A DNA stretch of 64,000 nucleotides from Pseudomonas sp. M47T1 (GTDB lineage: Bacteria; Pseudomonadota; Gammaproteobacteria; Pseudomonadales; Pseudomonadaceae). This document shows, piece by piece, positions 8,671 to 17,761 of the stretch. Each line of letters starts with the position of its first letter. Positions within the stretch are counted from its first letter, which is position 1. The notes beneath the pieces were generated by a model. The model saw nothing but the letters and a program-made list of their open reading frames with translations. It made no database searches and was not told where the DNA came from. The stretch lies in the NCBI RefSeq assembly GCF_000263855.1, contig NZ_AJWX01000003.1:1-64000 (forward strand). The letters run 5' to 3'. Both the position numbers and the translations under genes were made by a program.

Positions 8671-10023
8671 ATGAAAAAGCGCATGAACAAGTCAGCACGC
8701 AATCGTTTGTTGCAAGTCTCGGTGCTCAGTGCACTGGGCCTTGCGAGCAGCGCTCACGCGTACGACGCCTTCGACCCCGAATCGCCATGGATGCTCGGCG
8801 ACTGGGGTGGCGAACGTACCGAGCTGTTGAAGAAGGGCTACGACTTCACCCTGGAGTACGTAGGGGAGGCCGGCAGCAACCTGGGTGGCGGCTATGACCA
8901 GCACGTCACTGCTCGCTACAGCGACCAGTTTGCGCTGGGCGTGGACATGGACCTGAACAAGATTCTGGGCTGGAAGGATGCCGAGTTCAAACTGACGGTC
9001 ACCGAGCGTAGCGGCCGCAACATCTCCAATGACCGCATTGGCGACCCGCGCGCAGGCACCCTGAGTTCTTCGCAGGAAGTGTGGGGCCGTGGCCAGACCT
9101 GGCGTCTGACCCAGATGTGGTACAAGCAGAAATTCTTCGACGGCGCGCTGGACGTCAAACTCGGCCGCTTCGGGCCGGGCGAAGACTTCAACAGCTTCCC
9201 GTGCGACTTTCAGAACTTGACGTTCTGCGGCTCGCAAGTGGGTAACTGGGTGGGCGGCATCTGGTACAACTGGCCAGTGAGCCAGTGGGCTACCCGCGTG
9301 AAGTGGAACATCACGCCTGAGTTCTACGCTCAGGTCGGTGCGTTCAACCAGAACCCGTCCAACCTGGACCGCAACAACGGCTTCAAGCTGAACGGCAGTG
9401 GCACCAAGGGCACCCTGTTGCCTGTTGAAGTGGTGTGGTCGCCTCAGGTCAATGGCCTGCCGGGCGAATACCGTCTGGGTTACTACTACAGCAGCGCCAA
9501 CGCCGACGACGTGTACGAAGGTGCCGATGGCCAGCCTGAACCAGTGTCGGGCACCTACAAGGAGCACAACGGCAAGCATGGCTGGTGGGTTGTGGCACAG
9601 CAACAACTGACCACCCACAACGGCGACGCCAGCCGTGGCCTGAGCGTGTTCGGCAACTTCACCGTGCATGACAAGGCTACCAACTACATCGACAACTTCC
9701 AGCAGGTCGGTCTGGTCTACAAAGGCCCGTTCGACGCGCGTCCCAAGGATGACATTGGTGTAGGTATCGGCCGTATCCACGTCAACAATGACGCTCAGGA
9801 CCGCGCCAAGCTGGTCAACGACCTCAGTGGTATCGACGACTACGACAACCCGGGTTACCTGCCTGTGCAAGACACCGAGTACGACGCCGAGATCTACTAT
9901 GGCTTCCACGTGACCAACTGGCTGACCGTGCGCCCCAACCTGCAATACATCAAACACCCTGGTGGTGTGGATGAGGTGCCGAACGCAGTGGTTGCAGGCC
10001 TGAAGCTGCAAACCAAGTTCTAA
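8671..10023 (+). CDS. oprB: Carbohydrate-selective outer-membrane porin OprB
   Basis: A 450-residue outer-membrane beta-barrel. The signal peptide ends SSAHA at about residue 30 and the mature start is YDAFDPESPWMLGDWGGER; the DWGG block is typical of OprB. The protein ends in an aromatic residue (KLQTKF), as expected for BAM-dependent barrels. It lets glucose and related sugars cross the outer membrane to GtsA. The start at 8671 has a good GAGGAAGCAAGGG ribosome site. It is the last gene of the gts block and is followed by a terminator hairpin. Confidence 0.95.
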   Translation: MKKRMNKSARNRLLQVSVLSALGLASSAHAYDAFDPESPWMLGDWGGERTELLKKGYDFTLEYVGEAGSNLGGGYDQHVTARYSDQFALGVDMDLNKILGWKDAEFKLTVTERSGRNISNDRIGDPRAGTLSSSQEVWGRGQTWRLTQMWYKQKFFDGALDVKLGRFGPGEDFNSFPCDFQNLTFCGSQVGNWVGGIWYNWPVSQWATRVKWNITPEFYAQVGAFNQNPSNLDRNNGFKLNGSGTKGTLLPVEVVWSPQVNGLPGEYRLGYYYSSANADDVYEGADGQPEPVSGTYKEHNGKHGWWVVAQQQLTTHNGDASRGLSVFGNFTVHDKATNYIDNFQQVGLVYKGPFDARPKDDIGVGIGRIHVNNDAQDRAKLVNDLSGIDDYDNPGYLPVQDTEYDAEIYYGFHVTNWLTVRPNLQYIKHPGGVDEVPNAVVAGLKLQTKF

Positions 10024-10031
10024 TGTGTAAC

Positions 10032-10057
10032 GCGGGCAGCCCTGCTGCCCGCCTTTA
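10032..10057 (+). terminator. Hairpin terminator after oprB
   Basis: GCGGGCAG / CTGCCCGC with a 5-nt loop is followed by CTTTAT. The U-tract is short, so it is a moderate terminator. It sits 9 nt after the oprB stop. Confidence 0.6.
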
Positions 10058-10071
10058 TCCCTGTAGGCGCT

Positions 10072-10101
10072 GCGGGGCGGCCATCCGCGGGGCGGCCATC
10101 C
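10072..10101. repeat. 15-bp tandem duplication
   Basis: GCGGGGCGGCCATCC occurs twice head to tail in the oprB-mutarotase gap, followed by a GCCGCCTGGCTGCG segment resembling the REP family of this genome. The rest of the 317-nt gap (10024-10340) shows no other gene. Confidence 0.7.
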
Positions 10102-10340
10102 GCCGCCTGGCTGCGAAGGCTCGCGTAGCGGCCCCGCGATCGGCATGACACCGCCGAAGGTTCTGCGACCTTTTTCGCAGCGTTTCGGCAGCTCCCGCGA
10201 TTACGTGCATGCTGCTCCAAGGAACCATGCGGCAAAAAGCTCGGCGAAAAATTGGCTTATATCGGTAAGATAGCGCTACCTCTAACAATATCAGCCGTAT
10301 TCGGTGAGTTTTTCCTACCGTGTCCAGGATTTCTACTGCC

Positions 10341-11195
10341 ATGCACGACCACCCGCTTCAGCGCTTCTTCAAATCGCAGCGGCCCCGGCCTACCTTCGAG
10401 TGGGAACGTTTTCAGCAACGTGACGTGCTGGTCATTGACCATCCCAAGTGCCAGGCGGTATTCAGCCGCCAGGGCGCGCAATTGCTACACTTCCGCCCCC
10501 AAGGCCAGAAACCGTGGCTGTGGTGTTCCGCGCATTGGCCCCAGGCCGGTGCCATTCGTGGCGGCGTGCCGGTGTGCTGGCCGTGGTATGGCCGTCACCC
10601 CAGTGAAGGCATGTGGCCAGCCCATGGCTGGGGACGCCTGGTGGACTGGAAGCTGCACGACAGCAGCGAGGACGAAGAGGGCGTGACCCTGCACTGGCGC
10701 CTGCTGCTGTGCGACTGGCAGGTAGACCTGCACGCGCGTCTGGGGGACCAGATGGAGTTGCGCCTGAGCACTGAGCACCAGGACAGCGAGCCTTGCCAAC
10801 TGAGCCATGCGCTGCTCGCGTACTGGCGCATCGGCGATGTGAACGAGGTGACCCTGGCGGGCCTGGAAGGCGTGCAGAGCTATGACAAGCTCAGCCGCAA
10901 GACCACCACCCACAAGGGCGAACTGGAAGTGACCGGCGCCTGCCAGCGGGTGTTCAGTGGCGCCAACCAAGTACGCCTGCAAGACAACGCTTGGGCGCGC
11001 AAGCTGGCCATTGACACCGCGGACAGCGATGACACCGTGGTGTGGCACCCCGGTTCACGGCCGTTGATGGGCGTGATGGGTAACGAGAGCCAAGGCTTTC
11101 TATGCGTGGAAGCCACCAGCGGCAGCCAGGAGAACCTCAGCCTGGCGCCGGGTGAAAAAGCCCACCTGAGCCTTCAGGCGCGCCTCCTGAACTAG
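10341..11195 (+). CDS. D-hexose-6-phosphate mutarotase (aldose 1-epimerase family, YeaD-like)
   Basis: A 284-residue cytoplasmic protein. The blocks QGAQLLHFRPQGQKPWLWCS, IRGGVPVCWPWYG and AHGWGRLVDW, then LSHALLAYWRIGD, identify a glucose-6-phosphate 1-epimerase of the YeaD type, which interconverts alpha and beta hexose 6-phosphates. The ATG at 10341 is preferred; a GTG at 10320 in the same frame would add seven residues and cannot be ruled out. The position between the sugar transporter and hexR/zwf fits a role in supplying the beta anomer used by Zwf. A REP-like sequence overlaps its 3' flank. Confidence 0.85.
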   Translation: MHDHPLQRFFKSQRPRPTFEWERFQQRDVLVIDHPKCQAVFSRQGAQLLHFRPQGQKPWLWCSAHWPQAGAIRGGVPVCWPWYGRHPSEGMWPAHGWGRLVDWKLHDSSEDEEGVTLHWRLLLCDWQVDLHARLGDQMELRLSTEHQDSEPCQLSHALLAYWRIGDVNEVTLAGLEGVQSYDKLSRKTTTHKGELEVTGACQRVFSGANQVRLQDNAWARKLAIDTADSDDTVVWHPGSRPLMGVMGNESQGFLCVEATSGSQENLSLAPGEKAHLSLQARLLN

Positions 11196-11199
11196 CGTT

Positions 11200-11220
11200 T
11201 AGCCGCTGCCGCCAGGCTAC
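11200..11220. repeat. REP-type element copy
   Basis: TAGCCGCTGCCGCCAGGCT lies between the mutarotase stop and the hexR stop. The same core recurs near 28655, 31549 and 60661, always next to a gene end, as expected of Pseudomonas REP sequences. Confidence 0.65.
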
Positions 11221-11239
11221 AACGGAGGCAGCAACCACT

Positions 11240-12109
11240 TCAGTTCAACTCATCATCGATGGGGTACCGGCTGGCGTTCAGGCTTTCCTTGATCTTGCGC
11301 AAGTGCGGCTGGAAATCGGCGCCTCGACGAAGGGTCATGCCGGTTGCCAAAACATCGAGTACGGTTAACTGAATGATGCGCGACGTCATGGGCATATAGA
11401 TGTCGGTGTCTTCGGGCAGCGGGATGTTCAGGCTCATGCTGCTGGCCTTGGCCAGCGGTGAGTCCTTGGCAGTCAGGCCCAGCACCGAGGCACCGTTTTC
11501 CCGCGCCACGCGGGCGACCTCCACCAGTTCGCGGGTGCGGCCGGTGTAGGAAATGATCACGAACAGTTCGCCGGTGTGCGCCACCGACGCCAGCATGCGC
11601 TGCATCAATACATCGGCGTGGGCCGACACCGCCAGGTTGAAGCGGAAAAACTTGTGCTGGGCGTCCAGGGCCACGGGCGCCGAAGCCCCCAGGCCGAAGA
11701 AGTGGATTTGCCGGGCCTGGATCAACATGTCCACGGCGCGGCTCACCAGTTGCGGATCCAGTTGCTGACAGGCGCTGTCCAATGATGCAATGGCACTGCC
11801 AAAGATCTTCTGGGTGTAGGCGGCCGGATCGTCGTCGGCTTCCACCGCGCGGCTCACGTAGGCGGCGCCACTGGCCAGGCTCTGGGCCAATTGCAGTTTC
11901 AGCTCGGGGTAGCCACTGACGCCGAACGAGCGGCAGAAGCGGTTGACCGTCGGCTCGCTGACCGAGGCGGCCTGGGCCAGCGCGGCAATGCTGAAGCGAG
12001 TGGCTTGTTGGGGGTTGAGCAAAATGACTTCGGCGACTTTTCGTTCGGCCTTGTTCAGCTCTTCCAGGCGGCCCTGGATCTGTTCCAGGAGATTGCGCAC
12101 GCGGTCCAT
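11240..12109 (-). CDS. hexR: HexR, RpiR-family transcriptional repressor of glucose catabolism
   Basis: A 289-residue regulator. The N-terminal RpiR helix-turn-helix lies at about residues 1-77 ([25 protein letters not shown]) and a SIS sugar-phosphate domain at about 125-260 ([34 protein letters not shown]). HexR represses zwf, edd and gap genes and releases DNA when it binds 2-keto-3-deoxy-6-phosphogluconate, the substrate of Eda encoded three genes away. It is transcribed divergently from zwf across a 204-nt gap that holds a HexR-like operator. Length and context match HexR of P. putida closely. Confidence 0.94.
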   Translation of the reverse strand: MDRVRNLLEQIQGRLEELNKAERKVAEVILLNPQQATRFSIAALAQAASVSEPTVNRFCRSFGVSGYPELKLQLAQSLASGAAYVSRAVEADDDPAAYTQKIFGSAIASLDSACQQLDPQLVSRAVDMLIQARQIHFFGLGASAPVALDAQHKFFRFNLAVSAHADVLMQRMLASVAHTGELFVIISYTGRTRELVEVARVARENGASVLGLTAKDSPLAKASSMSLNIPLPEDTDIYMPMTSRIIQLTVLDVLATGMTLRRGADFQPHLRKIKESLNASRYPIDDELN

Positions 12110-12229
12110 GTTATGTCCTTGGGTCGAGGATGCAGCCAGTACAGCTGTCTGGCGCGGCTGTATTCACGGGTGGCCTATCGTACTGAGGGCTTAGTGCGAT
12201 CACCACTCGAATCTGTTTTTCCGGGAAAA

Positions 12230-12248
12230 TGTTGTGTTTATTACTACA
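12230..12248 (+). promoter_or_regulatory. Likely HexR operator upstream of zwf
   Basis: TGTTGTGTTTATTACTACA is an imperfect palindrome: half-sites TGTTGT and ACTACA match at 5 of 6 positions. It resembles the TTGT-N7/8-ACAA-type HexR sites. It lies 65 nt upstream of zwf and 120 nt upstream of hexR, where it could control both. Binding is inferred. Confidence 0.6.
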
Positions 12249-12300
12249 TTTTCCCTTGAATGGTGCCTTGAAAAAAGGTATTTCTAGTCTAACTTGATAA

Positions 12301-12308
12301 AAGAACAA
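12301..12308 (+). promoter_or_regulatory. Crc/Hfq-type AANAANAA motif before zwf
   Basis: AAGAACAA ends 5 nt before the zwf ATG, in place of a clear Shine-Dalgarno sequence. Hfq/Crc binding here would directly occlude initiation. Motif seen, effect inferred. Confidence 0.45.
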
Positions 12309-12313
12309 ACATC

Positions 12314-13783
12314 ATGCCTTCGACATCCGTAGAACCCTGCACCTTTGCCTTGTTCGGCGCCCTGGGCGACCTGGCATTGCGCAAGCTGTTCCCGGCGCTC
12401 TACCAGCTTGATCGAGCCACGTTGCTGCACGACGATACCCGTATCATGGCGCTGGCCCGCGAGGCCGGCACGCCACAGCAGCACTTGGCCAACATCGAGG
12501 AGCACCTGCGGCTCTTCGTGGCCAAGGCTCAGATTGACGAAGAGACGCTGCGCCGCTTCCTGGCGCGGGTGACCTACGTGCATGTCGATTTCATGAACGA
12601 GGCGGACTACCTCAACCTGGCCGAACAGATCGGCCCGAACGAGCAACTGATCGCCTACTTCGCCACCCCTGCCGCCGTGTATGGCGCCATTTGCGAGAAC
12701 CTGCACAAGGTGGGCCTGGCCGACCGGGCCCGGGTGGTGCTGGAAAAGCCGATCGGTCACGACCTGGCATCGTCGCGCCGCGTAAACGACGCCGTGGCGC
12801 AATACTTCCCGGAAAACCGCACCTATCGCATCGACCACTACTTGGGCAAGGAAACGGTGCAGAACCTGATTGCCCTGCGTTTCGCCAACAGCCTGTTCGA
12901 AACCCAGTGGAACCAGAACTACATTTCCCACGTGGAAATCACCGTGGCCGAGGAAGTCGGCATCGAGGGGCGCTGGGGCTATTTTGACCAGGCCGGCCAG
13001 CTGCGCGACATGATCCAGAACCATCTGTTGCAGTTGCTGTGCCTGATTGCCATGGACCCGCCCGCCGACCTGTCGGCCGACAGCATCCGTGACGAGAAGG
13101 TCAAGGTGCTCAAGGCCCTGGCGCCGATCAGCGCCGAAGGCCTGACCACACAGGTCGTGCGCGGCCAGTACATTGCAGGCTACAGCCAGGGCAAGCCGGT
13201 ACCCGGTTACCTGGAAGAAGAGAATTCCAACACCCAGAGCGACACCGAGACCTTCGTTGCCCTGCGTGCCGATATCCGCAACTGGCGTTGGGCCGGCGTG
13301 CCGTTCTACCTGCGTACCGGCAAGCGCATGCCCCAGAAGCTGTCGCAGATCGTCATCCACTTCAAGGAACCGCAGCATTACATCTTCGCCCCCGAGCAGC
13401 GCCTGCAAATCAGCAACAAGCTGATTATCCGCCTGCAACCGGACGAAGGCATTTCCTTGCGCGTGATGACCAAGGAGCAGGGCCTGGACAAGGGCATGCA
13501 ACTGCGCAGTGGTCCGTTGCAACTCAACTTCTCCGACACCTACCGCAGCGCGCGCATCCCTGATGCCTACGAGCGGTTGTTGCTGGAGGTTATGCAGGGC
13601 AATCAGAACCTGTTTGTCCGTGAAGATGAAATCGAATACGCGTGGAAATGGTGCGACCAGTTGATCGCCGGCTGGAAAAAGTCCGGTGATGCACCCAAGC
13701 CGTACGCGGCCGGGTCGTGGGGGCCAATGAGCTCCATCGCACTGATTACCCGCGATGGGAGGTCCTGGTATGGCGATATCTGA
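12314..13783 (+). CDS. zwf: Glucose-6-phosphate 1-dehydrogenase
   Basis: A 489-residue enzyme that oxidises glucose 6-phosphate to 6-phosphogluconolactone with NAD(P)+. The dinucleotide-binding motif GALGDL is at 15-20 (Ala in place of the common Ser) and the substrate motif RIDHYLGKE at 172-180 contains the catalytic His. Length is standard. It begins the zwf-pgl-eda operon controlled by HexR and overlaps pgl by 14 nt. The ATG at 12314 follows the A-rich AAGAACAAACATC leader. It commits glucose 6-phosphate to the Entner-Doudoroff pathway, the main glucose route in pseudomonads. Confidence 0.96.
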   Translation: MPSTSVEPCTFALFGALGDLALRKLFPALYQLDRATLLHDDTRIMALAREAGTPQQHLANIEEHLRLFVAKAQIDEETLRRFLARVTYVHVDFMNEADYLNLAEQIGPNEQLIAYFATPAAVYGAICENLHKVGLADRARVVLEKPIGHDLASSRRVNDAVAQYFPENRTYRIDHYLGKETVQNLIALRFANSLFETQWNQNYISHVEITVAEEVGIEGRWGYFDQAGQLRDMIQNHLLQLLCLIAMDPPADLSADSIRDEKVKVLKALAPISAEGLTTQVVRGQYIAGYSQGKPVPGYLEEENSNTQSDTETFVALRADIRNWRWAGVPFYLRTGKRMPQKLSQIVIHFKEPQHYIFAPEQRLQISNKLIIRLQPDEGISLRVMTKEQGLDKGMQLRSGPLQLNFSDTYRSARIPDAYERLLLEVMQGNQNLFVREDEIEYAWKWCDQLIAGWKKSGDAPKPYAAGSWGPMSSIALITRDGRSWYGDI

Positions 13784-14483
13784 ACTTAAACTGCCAAGCG
13801 AAGTTGTGCCTCGTGACTTCGTCAGCCCACCGCTGCTGGCCGAAGGGCTGGCGGTGGCGGTGGCCGATAAACTGCGCGCAGCCATCGACGCCAAGGGTGT
13901 TGCCACTCTGGTAGTGTCCGGTGGTCGCAGCCCGGTGATGTTTTTCCAGTGCCTGGCGCGCCAGGCATTGGACTGGTCGAGTGTGGTCATCAGCCTGGCT
14001 GACGAACGCTGGGTGCCGGTTGAGCATGCCGACAGCAACGCCGGCCTGCTCAAGCGCTACCTGCTGGTGGGTGCCGTGGCCAAGGCGCGTTTTGTCAGCC
14101 TGTACAGCCCGGCGCAGAACCTGGAGCTGGCCGCCGAGGACGCAGACGCGGTGCTGGCCGAGTTGCCAGCCATCGACGTGCTGATCCTGGGCATGGGCGA
14201 TGACGGGCACACGGCCTCGCTGTTCCCCAACAGCCCCAACCTGGCCCAGGCCCTGGAGCCTGCGGGCAGCCGCCGCTGCCTGCCAATGCTGGCACCGACC
14301 GTGCCGCACCAGCGCCTGACCATGACCCGGGCCTTGTTGGCCAGCGCCGGCTACACCGCGCTGTCGCTACAGGGCGCGGGCAAATTGAACACGTTGCGCG
14401 ATGCGCTGGCGGGCGACGACGTTGCCCAGATGCCGGTGCGCGCGTTTCTACATTCCCCACTGGATATCTACTGGTGCCCCTGA
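13770..14483 (+). CDS. pgl: 6-phosphogluconolactonase
   Basis: A 237-residue enzyme that hydrolyses 6-phosphogluconolactone. Family blocks are [42 protein letters not shown] and [20 protein letters not shown], characteristic of the DevB/Pgl type. The ATG at 13770 is chosen because GGGAGG lies 7 nt upstream, although it overlaps the zwf end by 14 nt; a longer frame from 13755 has no better ribosome site. The overlap suggests coupled translation with zwf. eda follows 17 nt after the stop. Confidence 0.95.
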   Translation: MAISELKLPSEVVPRDFVSPPLLAEGLAVAVADKLRAAIDAKGVATLVVSGGRSPVMFFQCLARQALDWSSVVISLADERWVPVEHADSNAGLLKRYLLVGAVAKARFVSLYSPAQNLELAAEDADAVLAELPAIDVLILGMGDDGHTASLFPNSPNLAQALEPAGSRRCLPMLAPTVPHQRLTMTRALLASAGYTALSLQGAGKLNTLRDALAGDDVAQMPVRAFLHSPLDIYWCP

Positions 14484-14500
14484 GCCAAGGATCAGCCGCT

Positions 14501-15178
14501 ATGACGACACTCGAAAAACAACAGCTGGTGCAAAACCGCATGGCGGACAAAGTCGCCCTGATCGACAAGCTGGCCGCCAAGGCGAAAATTCTCCCGGTCA
14601 TCACCATTGCCCGTGAAGAGGACATCCTGCCGCTGGCCGATGCACTGGCCGCTGGCGGCCTGACTGCACTGGAAGTGACCCTGCGTTCGGAATTGGGCCT
14701 GAAGGCCATCCAGATCCTGCGCCAGGAACGCCCCGAGTTGATCGTTGGCGCCGGCACGGTGCTGGACCGCCACATGCTGGCGGCCACCGAAGCGGCTGGC
14801 TCGCAGTTCACCGTGACCCCGGGTGTTACCCAAGACATGCTGGAAGCGGGCATTGAAAGCCCGTTGCCCCTGCTGCCAGGTATCAGCAGCCCATCCGAGC
14901 TGATGATGGGTTACGCCCTGGGCTACCGCCGCTTCAAGCTGTTCCCTGCTGAAGTCAGCGGCGGCGTGGCGGCAATCAAGGCCTTTGGCGGCCCATTCCC
15001 GTCGGTGCGTTTCTGCCCCACGGGTGGTGTAGGCCCGGCCAACCTTAAAAACTACATGGCCCAGCCTAACGTGATGTGCGTGGGGGGGTCGTGGATGCTG
15101 GAAAGCGCCTGGATCAAGAACCGCGACTGGGCGCGCATCCAGGAGTGCACCGCCGAGGCGCTGGCCTTGTTCGACTGA
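14501..15178 (+). CDS. eda: 2-dehydro-3-deoxy-phosphogluconate (KDPG) aldolase
   Basis: A 225-residue class I aldolase that splits KDPG into pyruvate and glyceraldehyde 3-phosphate. The Schiff-base Lys is 146 in RRFKLFPAEVSGG and the catalytic Glu is 58 in ALEVTLRS; the phosphate-binding segment is FCPTGGVGPANL. The ATG at 14501 is used; an in-frame TTG-type extension from 14474 would overlap pgl. It closes the zwf-pgl-eda operon, and its substrate is the HexR inducer, so the operon carries its own feedback. A strong terminator follows. Confidence 0.96.
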   Translation: MTTLEKQQLVQNRMADKVALIDKLAAKAKILPVITIAREEDILPLADALAAGGLTALEVTLRSELGLKAIQILRQERPELIVGAGTVLDRHMLAATEAAGSQFTVTPGVTQDMLEAGIESPLPLLPGISSPSELMMGYALGYRRFKLFPAEVSGGVAAIKAFGGPFPSVRFCPTGGVGPANLKNYMAQPNVMCVGGSWMLESAWIKNRDWARIQECTAEALALFD

Positions 15179-15213
15179 ATTTGTTGCTTGCTGTTGATTG
15201 TTTTACGGCTTTT

Positions 15214-15243
15214 GGGGGCGCTTGGTCGGCGCCCCCTTTTTTT
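15214..15243 (+). terminator. Rho-independent terminator of zwf-pgl-eda
   Basis: GGGGGCGC / GCGCCCCC with a 7-nt loop is followed by seven T. It lies 36 nt after the eda stop. Confidence 0.9.
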
Positions 15244-15304
15244 GCCAGCGATAAACCTCTGCGGACCTTTTCGCGGCCTTTCGGCAGCGCCTACGACAGT
15301 TACA

Positions 15305-15541
15305 TCAGTACTTGGGGGCAGGCTTGTTGTGTTTCTTGCGCAGCGGTTCGAGCAGGTCGGCCAGGCCGTTGTGGTCGATCTCCTGCATCAACGCGAGTAG
15401 CCCGCCCAATTCACCCTTGGGAAACCCTTCGCGGGCGAACCAATTCAAATACGGCCCTGGCAGGTCGGCGATGATACGCCCCTTGTATTTGCCATATGGC
15501 ATTTCGCGGGTAATGAGTAATTCAAGTTTTTCCGGATTCAT
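15305..15541 (-). CDS. DUF3820 family protein (QSregVF-like)
   Basis: A 78-residue cytoplasmic protein. MPYGKYKGRIIADLPGPYLNWFAREGFPKGELGGLLALMQEI (read in pieces) is the hallmark of DUF3820, named in Pfam as a putative quorum-sensing-regulated virulence factor family. The ATG at 15541 is preferred over a TTG three codons upstream. It stands alone, convergent with eda and divergent from the DUF2383 gene. The molecular function is not known. Confidence 0.85.
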   Translation of the reverse strand: MNPEKLELLITREMPYGKYKGRIIADLPGPYLNWFAREGFPKGELGGLLALMQEIDHNGLADLLEPLRKKHNKPAPKY

Positions 15542-15688
15542 GGGTATCAAATACTGGCGTGCAAAAGGACTTTGAACCGGCGTGCATTCTGCATGAGGGT
15601 AAAGGGCTATTCATGCATAACGCCGGAGGCGCTAATTTTTACATATCTATAAGTGTATGATTTGTAACGTAAAATTCAATATTAGAAG

Positions 15689-15704
15689 TTGGCACGAAGA
15701 CTGC
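15689..15704 (+). promoter_or_regulatory. Sigma-54 (RpoN) promoter of the DUF2383 gene
   Basis: TTGGCACGAAGACTGC has GG and GC separated by exactly 10 nt, the -24/-12 arrangement of RpoN promoters, with the full TTGGCACG -24 box. It ends 40 nt before the ATG at 15745. No activator site was recognised. Confidence 0.8.
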
Positions 15705-15744
15705 GATATATCGGTGTAACCTTTCAACCCAGAGGGAATCGAAA

Positions 15745-16200
15745 ATGTCCAATCCAACCAAAGAAGTTATCTCGGTACTTAATGACCTGATCGAAACCAG
15801 CATGGACGGCCAGAAAGGTTTCAAAACCTGCGCCGAAGATATCAAAAATCCGGAATTGAAGGCACTGTTCTTCAAGCATTCCCAGGAATGTGGCCAGGCC
15901 GCTGCCGAACTGCAACAGGAAGTTCGCGCCTTGGGTGGTGACCCCGAAGATTCCACCAGCGTTGCCGGTGACCTGCACCGCCGTTGGGTTGACGTGAAAT
16001 CGCTGTTCACCGGCAAAGGTGAAGAGGCGGTTCTCAACGAGGCAGAGCGCGGCGAAGACCATGCCCTGAAGGCCTACAGGGAAGCCTTGGCCAAACCATT
16101 GCCTGCCAACGTGCACGCTATCGTGGAGCGCCAGTATCACGGCGTGCAACGCAATCATGACCAGGTAAAAGCGTTGCGCAACATCGCACGCGCCAGCTAA
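15745..16200 (+). CDS. DUF2383 (PA2169-like) four-helix-bundle protein
   Basis: A 151-residue soluble, Glu/Ala-rich helical protein with no signal peptide. The conserved blocks VLNDLIETSMDGQKGFKTCAEDI, LFFKHSQECGQAAAELQQEV and NVHAIVERQYHGVQRNHDQVKALR fit the ferritin-like PA2169/DUF2383 family, often seen among stationary-phase, stress or anaerobic genes in Pseudomonas. Function is unproven. It is monocistronic, with a near-consensus sigma-54 promoter upstream and a strong terminator downstream, so its expression should depend on RpoN and an enhancer-binding activator. Confidence 0.88.
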   Translation: MSNPTKEVISVLNDLIETSMDGQKGFKTCAEDIKNPELKALFFKHSQECGQAAAELQQEVRALGGDPEDSTSVAGDLHRRWVDVKSLFTGKGEEAVLNEAERGEDHALKAYREALAKPLPANVHAIVERQYHGVQRNHDQVKALRNIARAS

Positions 16201-16218
16201 GCCTGAAGCATTGCGTAC

Positions 16219-16247
16219 AAACGCCGGCTTTTGCCGGCGTTTTTTAT
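16219..16247 (+). terminator. Terminator after the DUF2383 gene
   Basis: AACGCCGGC / GCCGGCGTT with a TTTT loop is followed by TTTTT. It overlaps the last codon of the convergent diguanylate cyclase gene. Confidence 0.88.
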
Positions 16248-17761
16248 TGGGCCGCCGATACCGCTGGCTTATCGTGGAAGCCAACCTGGTTGCGACCGCT
16301 GTCCTTGGCCTGATACAAGGCCACGTCCGCAGCCGCCAGCAGGTCGTCGAGCTTGAGGCCTGAGCGTGTCGTGGATGTTCCTACACCAATGCTGACGGTG
16401 ACGGGGTGGCGGTCGTCGCCGAAGGGTGGCAGGCCTTCGATGGCGTTGCGGATGGTCTCGGCAATAATCAACGCGCCGTTGAGGTCGGTCTCCGCCAGCA
16501 CCACCATGAATTCTTCACCCCCATAACGTGCCGCCAGGTCGGCGGGGCGATGAATGCAGGCATTGATCACTTTGGCCACACAGCGCAGTGCCTCGTCGCC
16601 CCCGGGATGGCCGTGGCGTTCGTTGAATGCCTTGAAGTGGTCGACGTCGATCATCAGCAATGACAGCGGCTTGCCGTTACGCTGCGAACGCGCCCATTCG
16701 GTGCGCAGTGTGCGGTCCAGGCTGCGCCGGTTGGCAAGCCCGGTGAGGCTGTCGGTGGAGGCCAGGGTAGTCAGTTCCCGTTCGGTGCTCACGCGTCGGT
16801 GCAACTCGCGACTCATCATCAGGCACAGCCATAGCAGTGCCATGCACAGCAGCGCCGTGGCGGTGCCGACAAACACCGCCGTTCGACGCCACGAGGCATA
16901 AACCTCATCGGTGGACAGCGCAATGATCACGATCATCGGCAGCGGGCCGACCTTGGCGAACGTGTAGAGACGCTGTTTGCGATCAACGCTGGAAATCGAC
17001 ACGAAACTGCCGTTGGTTTCGTGCACCACGCGTTTGAAATTGGGGTGTTGGCTGAAGTCCTGACCCGTGAGGTCCTGGCCCGGCAGTTCCGGTTCGCGCG
17101 CCAGGAAGATGCCTTGCTCGCTGATGAGGTTGACGCTGCTATCCTTGCCAATGGTCAGGCTTTTGAAGAGCTCGGAGAAATAGCCCAGTTGCAGCGCTCC
17201 GGAGGCCACGCCCAGGAACTCGCCGGAGGGCGACGAGATGCGGCGGCTGAAGCTGATGCACCAGCCCAGGTCGCCGATGCGGTCACGGAACGGTTCACTG
17301 ATTTCCAGCCCTGCCTGGGGGTGGCTGCGCAAATACTGAAAGTTGGGACGGTCACTGAAATTGGCCTTGCGCGGTGGTAACGCCCGCGAATCGGCGAGGA
17401 TGTCGCCGCCAGGGCCCAGCCACAGGATGTCGCCGCGAAACGGCCCGGTCACGGCGCCATCAAACAGCATGCGTTGGCGCAGGCTGGGTGGCATGCTCAG
17501 AAAGTCCGGATGCTGGGATGCTTCTATCAGCCCCACCAGCGAGCGGTCGTACAGGTCCACGTTGCGCTGCACGTCGATACTGATCAATTGCACGATATTG
17601 TTGGCAGCGCGTGCGGCGTCGCGCTCGGCGCTGGTGCGTTCACGGGCCAGCAGAAAGGTGACGATCGCGATAATGGCCAGAATAGTCAGCCCGCAGCCGG
17701 TTACCAGGTACCGTTGCGGTGCGCGGGGTGGCGGCCGTAAATGCAAGTGTAAAAGGCGCAA
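16244..17761 (-). CDS. Membrane diguanylate cyclase with periplasmic sensor domain
   Basis: About 505 residues: a first transmembrane helix (LTILAIIAIVTFLLA, about 25-39), a periplasmic dCache-like sensory region to about 280, a second helix (AVFVGTATALLCMALLWLCLM) and a C-terminal GGDEF domain with active site RYGGEEF. It should make cyclic di-GMP in response to an outside ligand. No ATG is in frame at the 5' end: the TTG at 17761 is assumed, while an ATG 20 nt upstream (MTRVRQ...) lies in another frame and meets it only after a one-base shift. The start is therefore uncertain and a small frameshift is possible. It converges on the DUF2383 gene. Confidence 0.85.
   Translation of the reverse strand: MRLLHLHLRPPPRAPQRYLVTGCGLTILAIIAIVTFLLARERTSAERDAARAANNIVQLISIDVQRNVDLYDRSLVGLIEASQHPDFLSMPPSLRQRMLFDGAVTGPFRGDILWLGPGGDILADSRALPPRKANFSDRPNFQYLRSHPQAGLEISEPFRDRIGDLGWCISFSRRISSPSGEFLGVASGALQLGYFSELFKSLTIGKDSSVNLISEQGIFLAREPELPGQDLTGQDFSQHPNFKRVVHETNGSFVSISSVDRKQRLYTFAKVGPLPMIVIIALSTDEVYASWRRTAVFVGTATALLCMALLWLCLMMSRELHRRVSTERELTTLASTDSLTGLANRRSLDRTLRTEWARSQRNGKPLSLLMIDVDHFKAFNERHGHPGGDEALRCVAKVINACIHRPADLAARYGGEEFMVVLAETDLNGALIIAETIRNAIEGLPPFGDDRHPVTVSIGVGTSTTRSGLKLDDLLAAADVALYQAKDSGRNQVGFHDKPAVSAAQ

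Noticed and set aside
12284..14053. A 589-codon minus-strand frame across zwf and pgl
   Set aside because: Shadow frame; low-complexity composition and no ribosome site.
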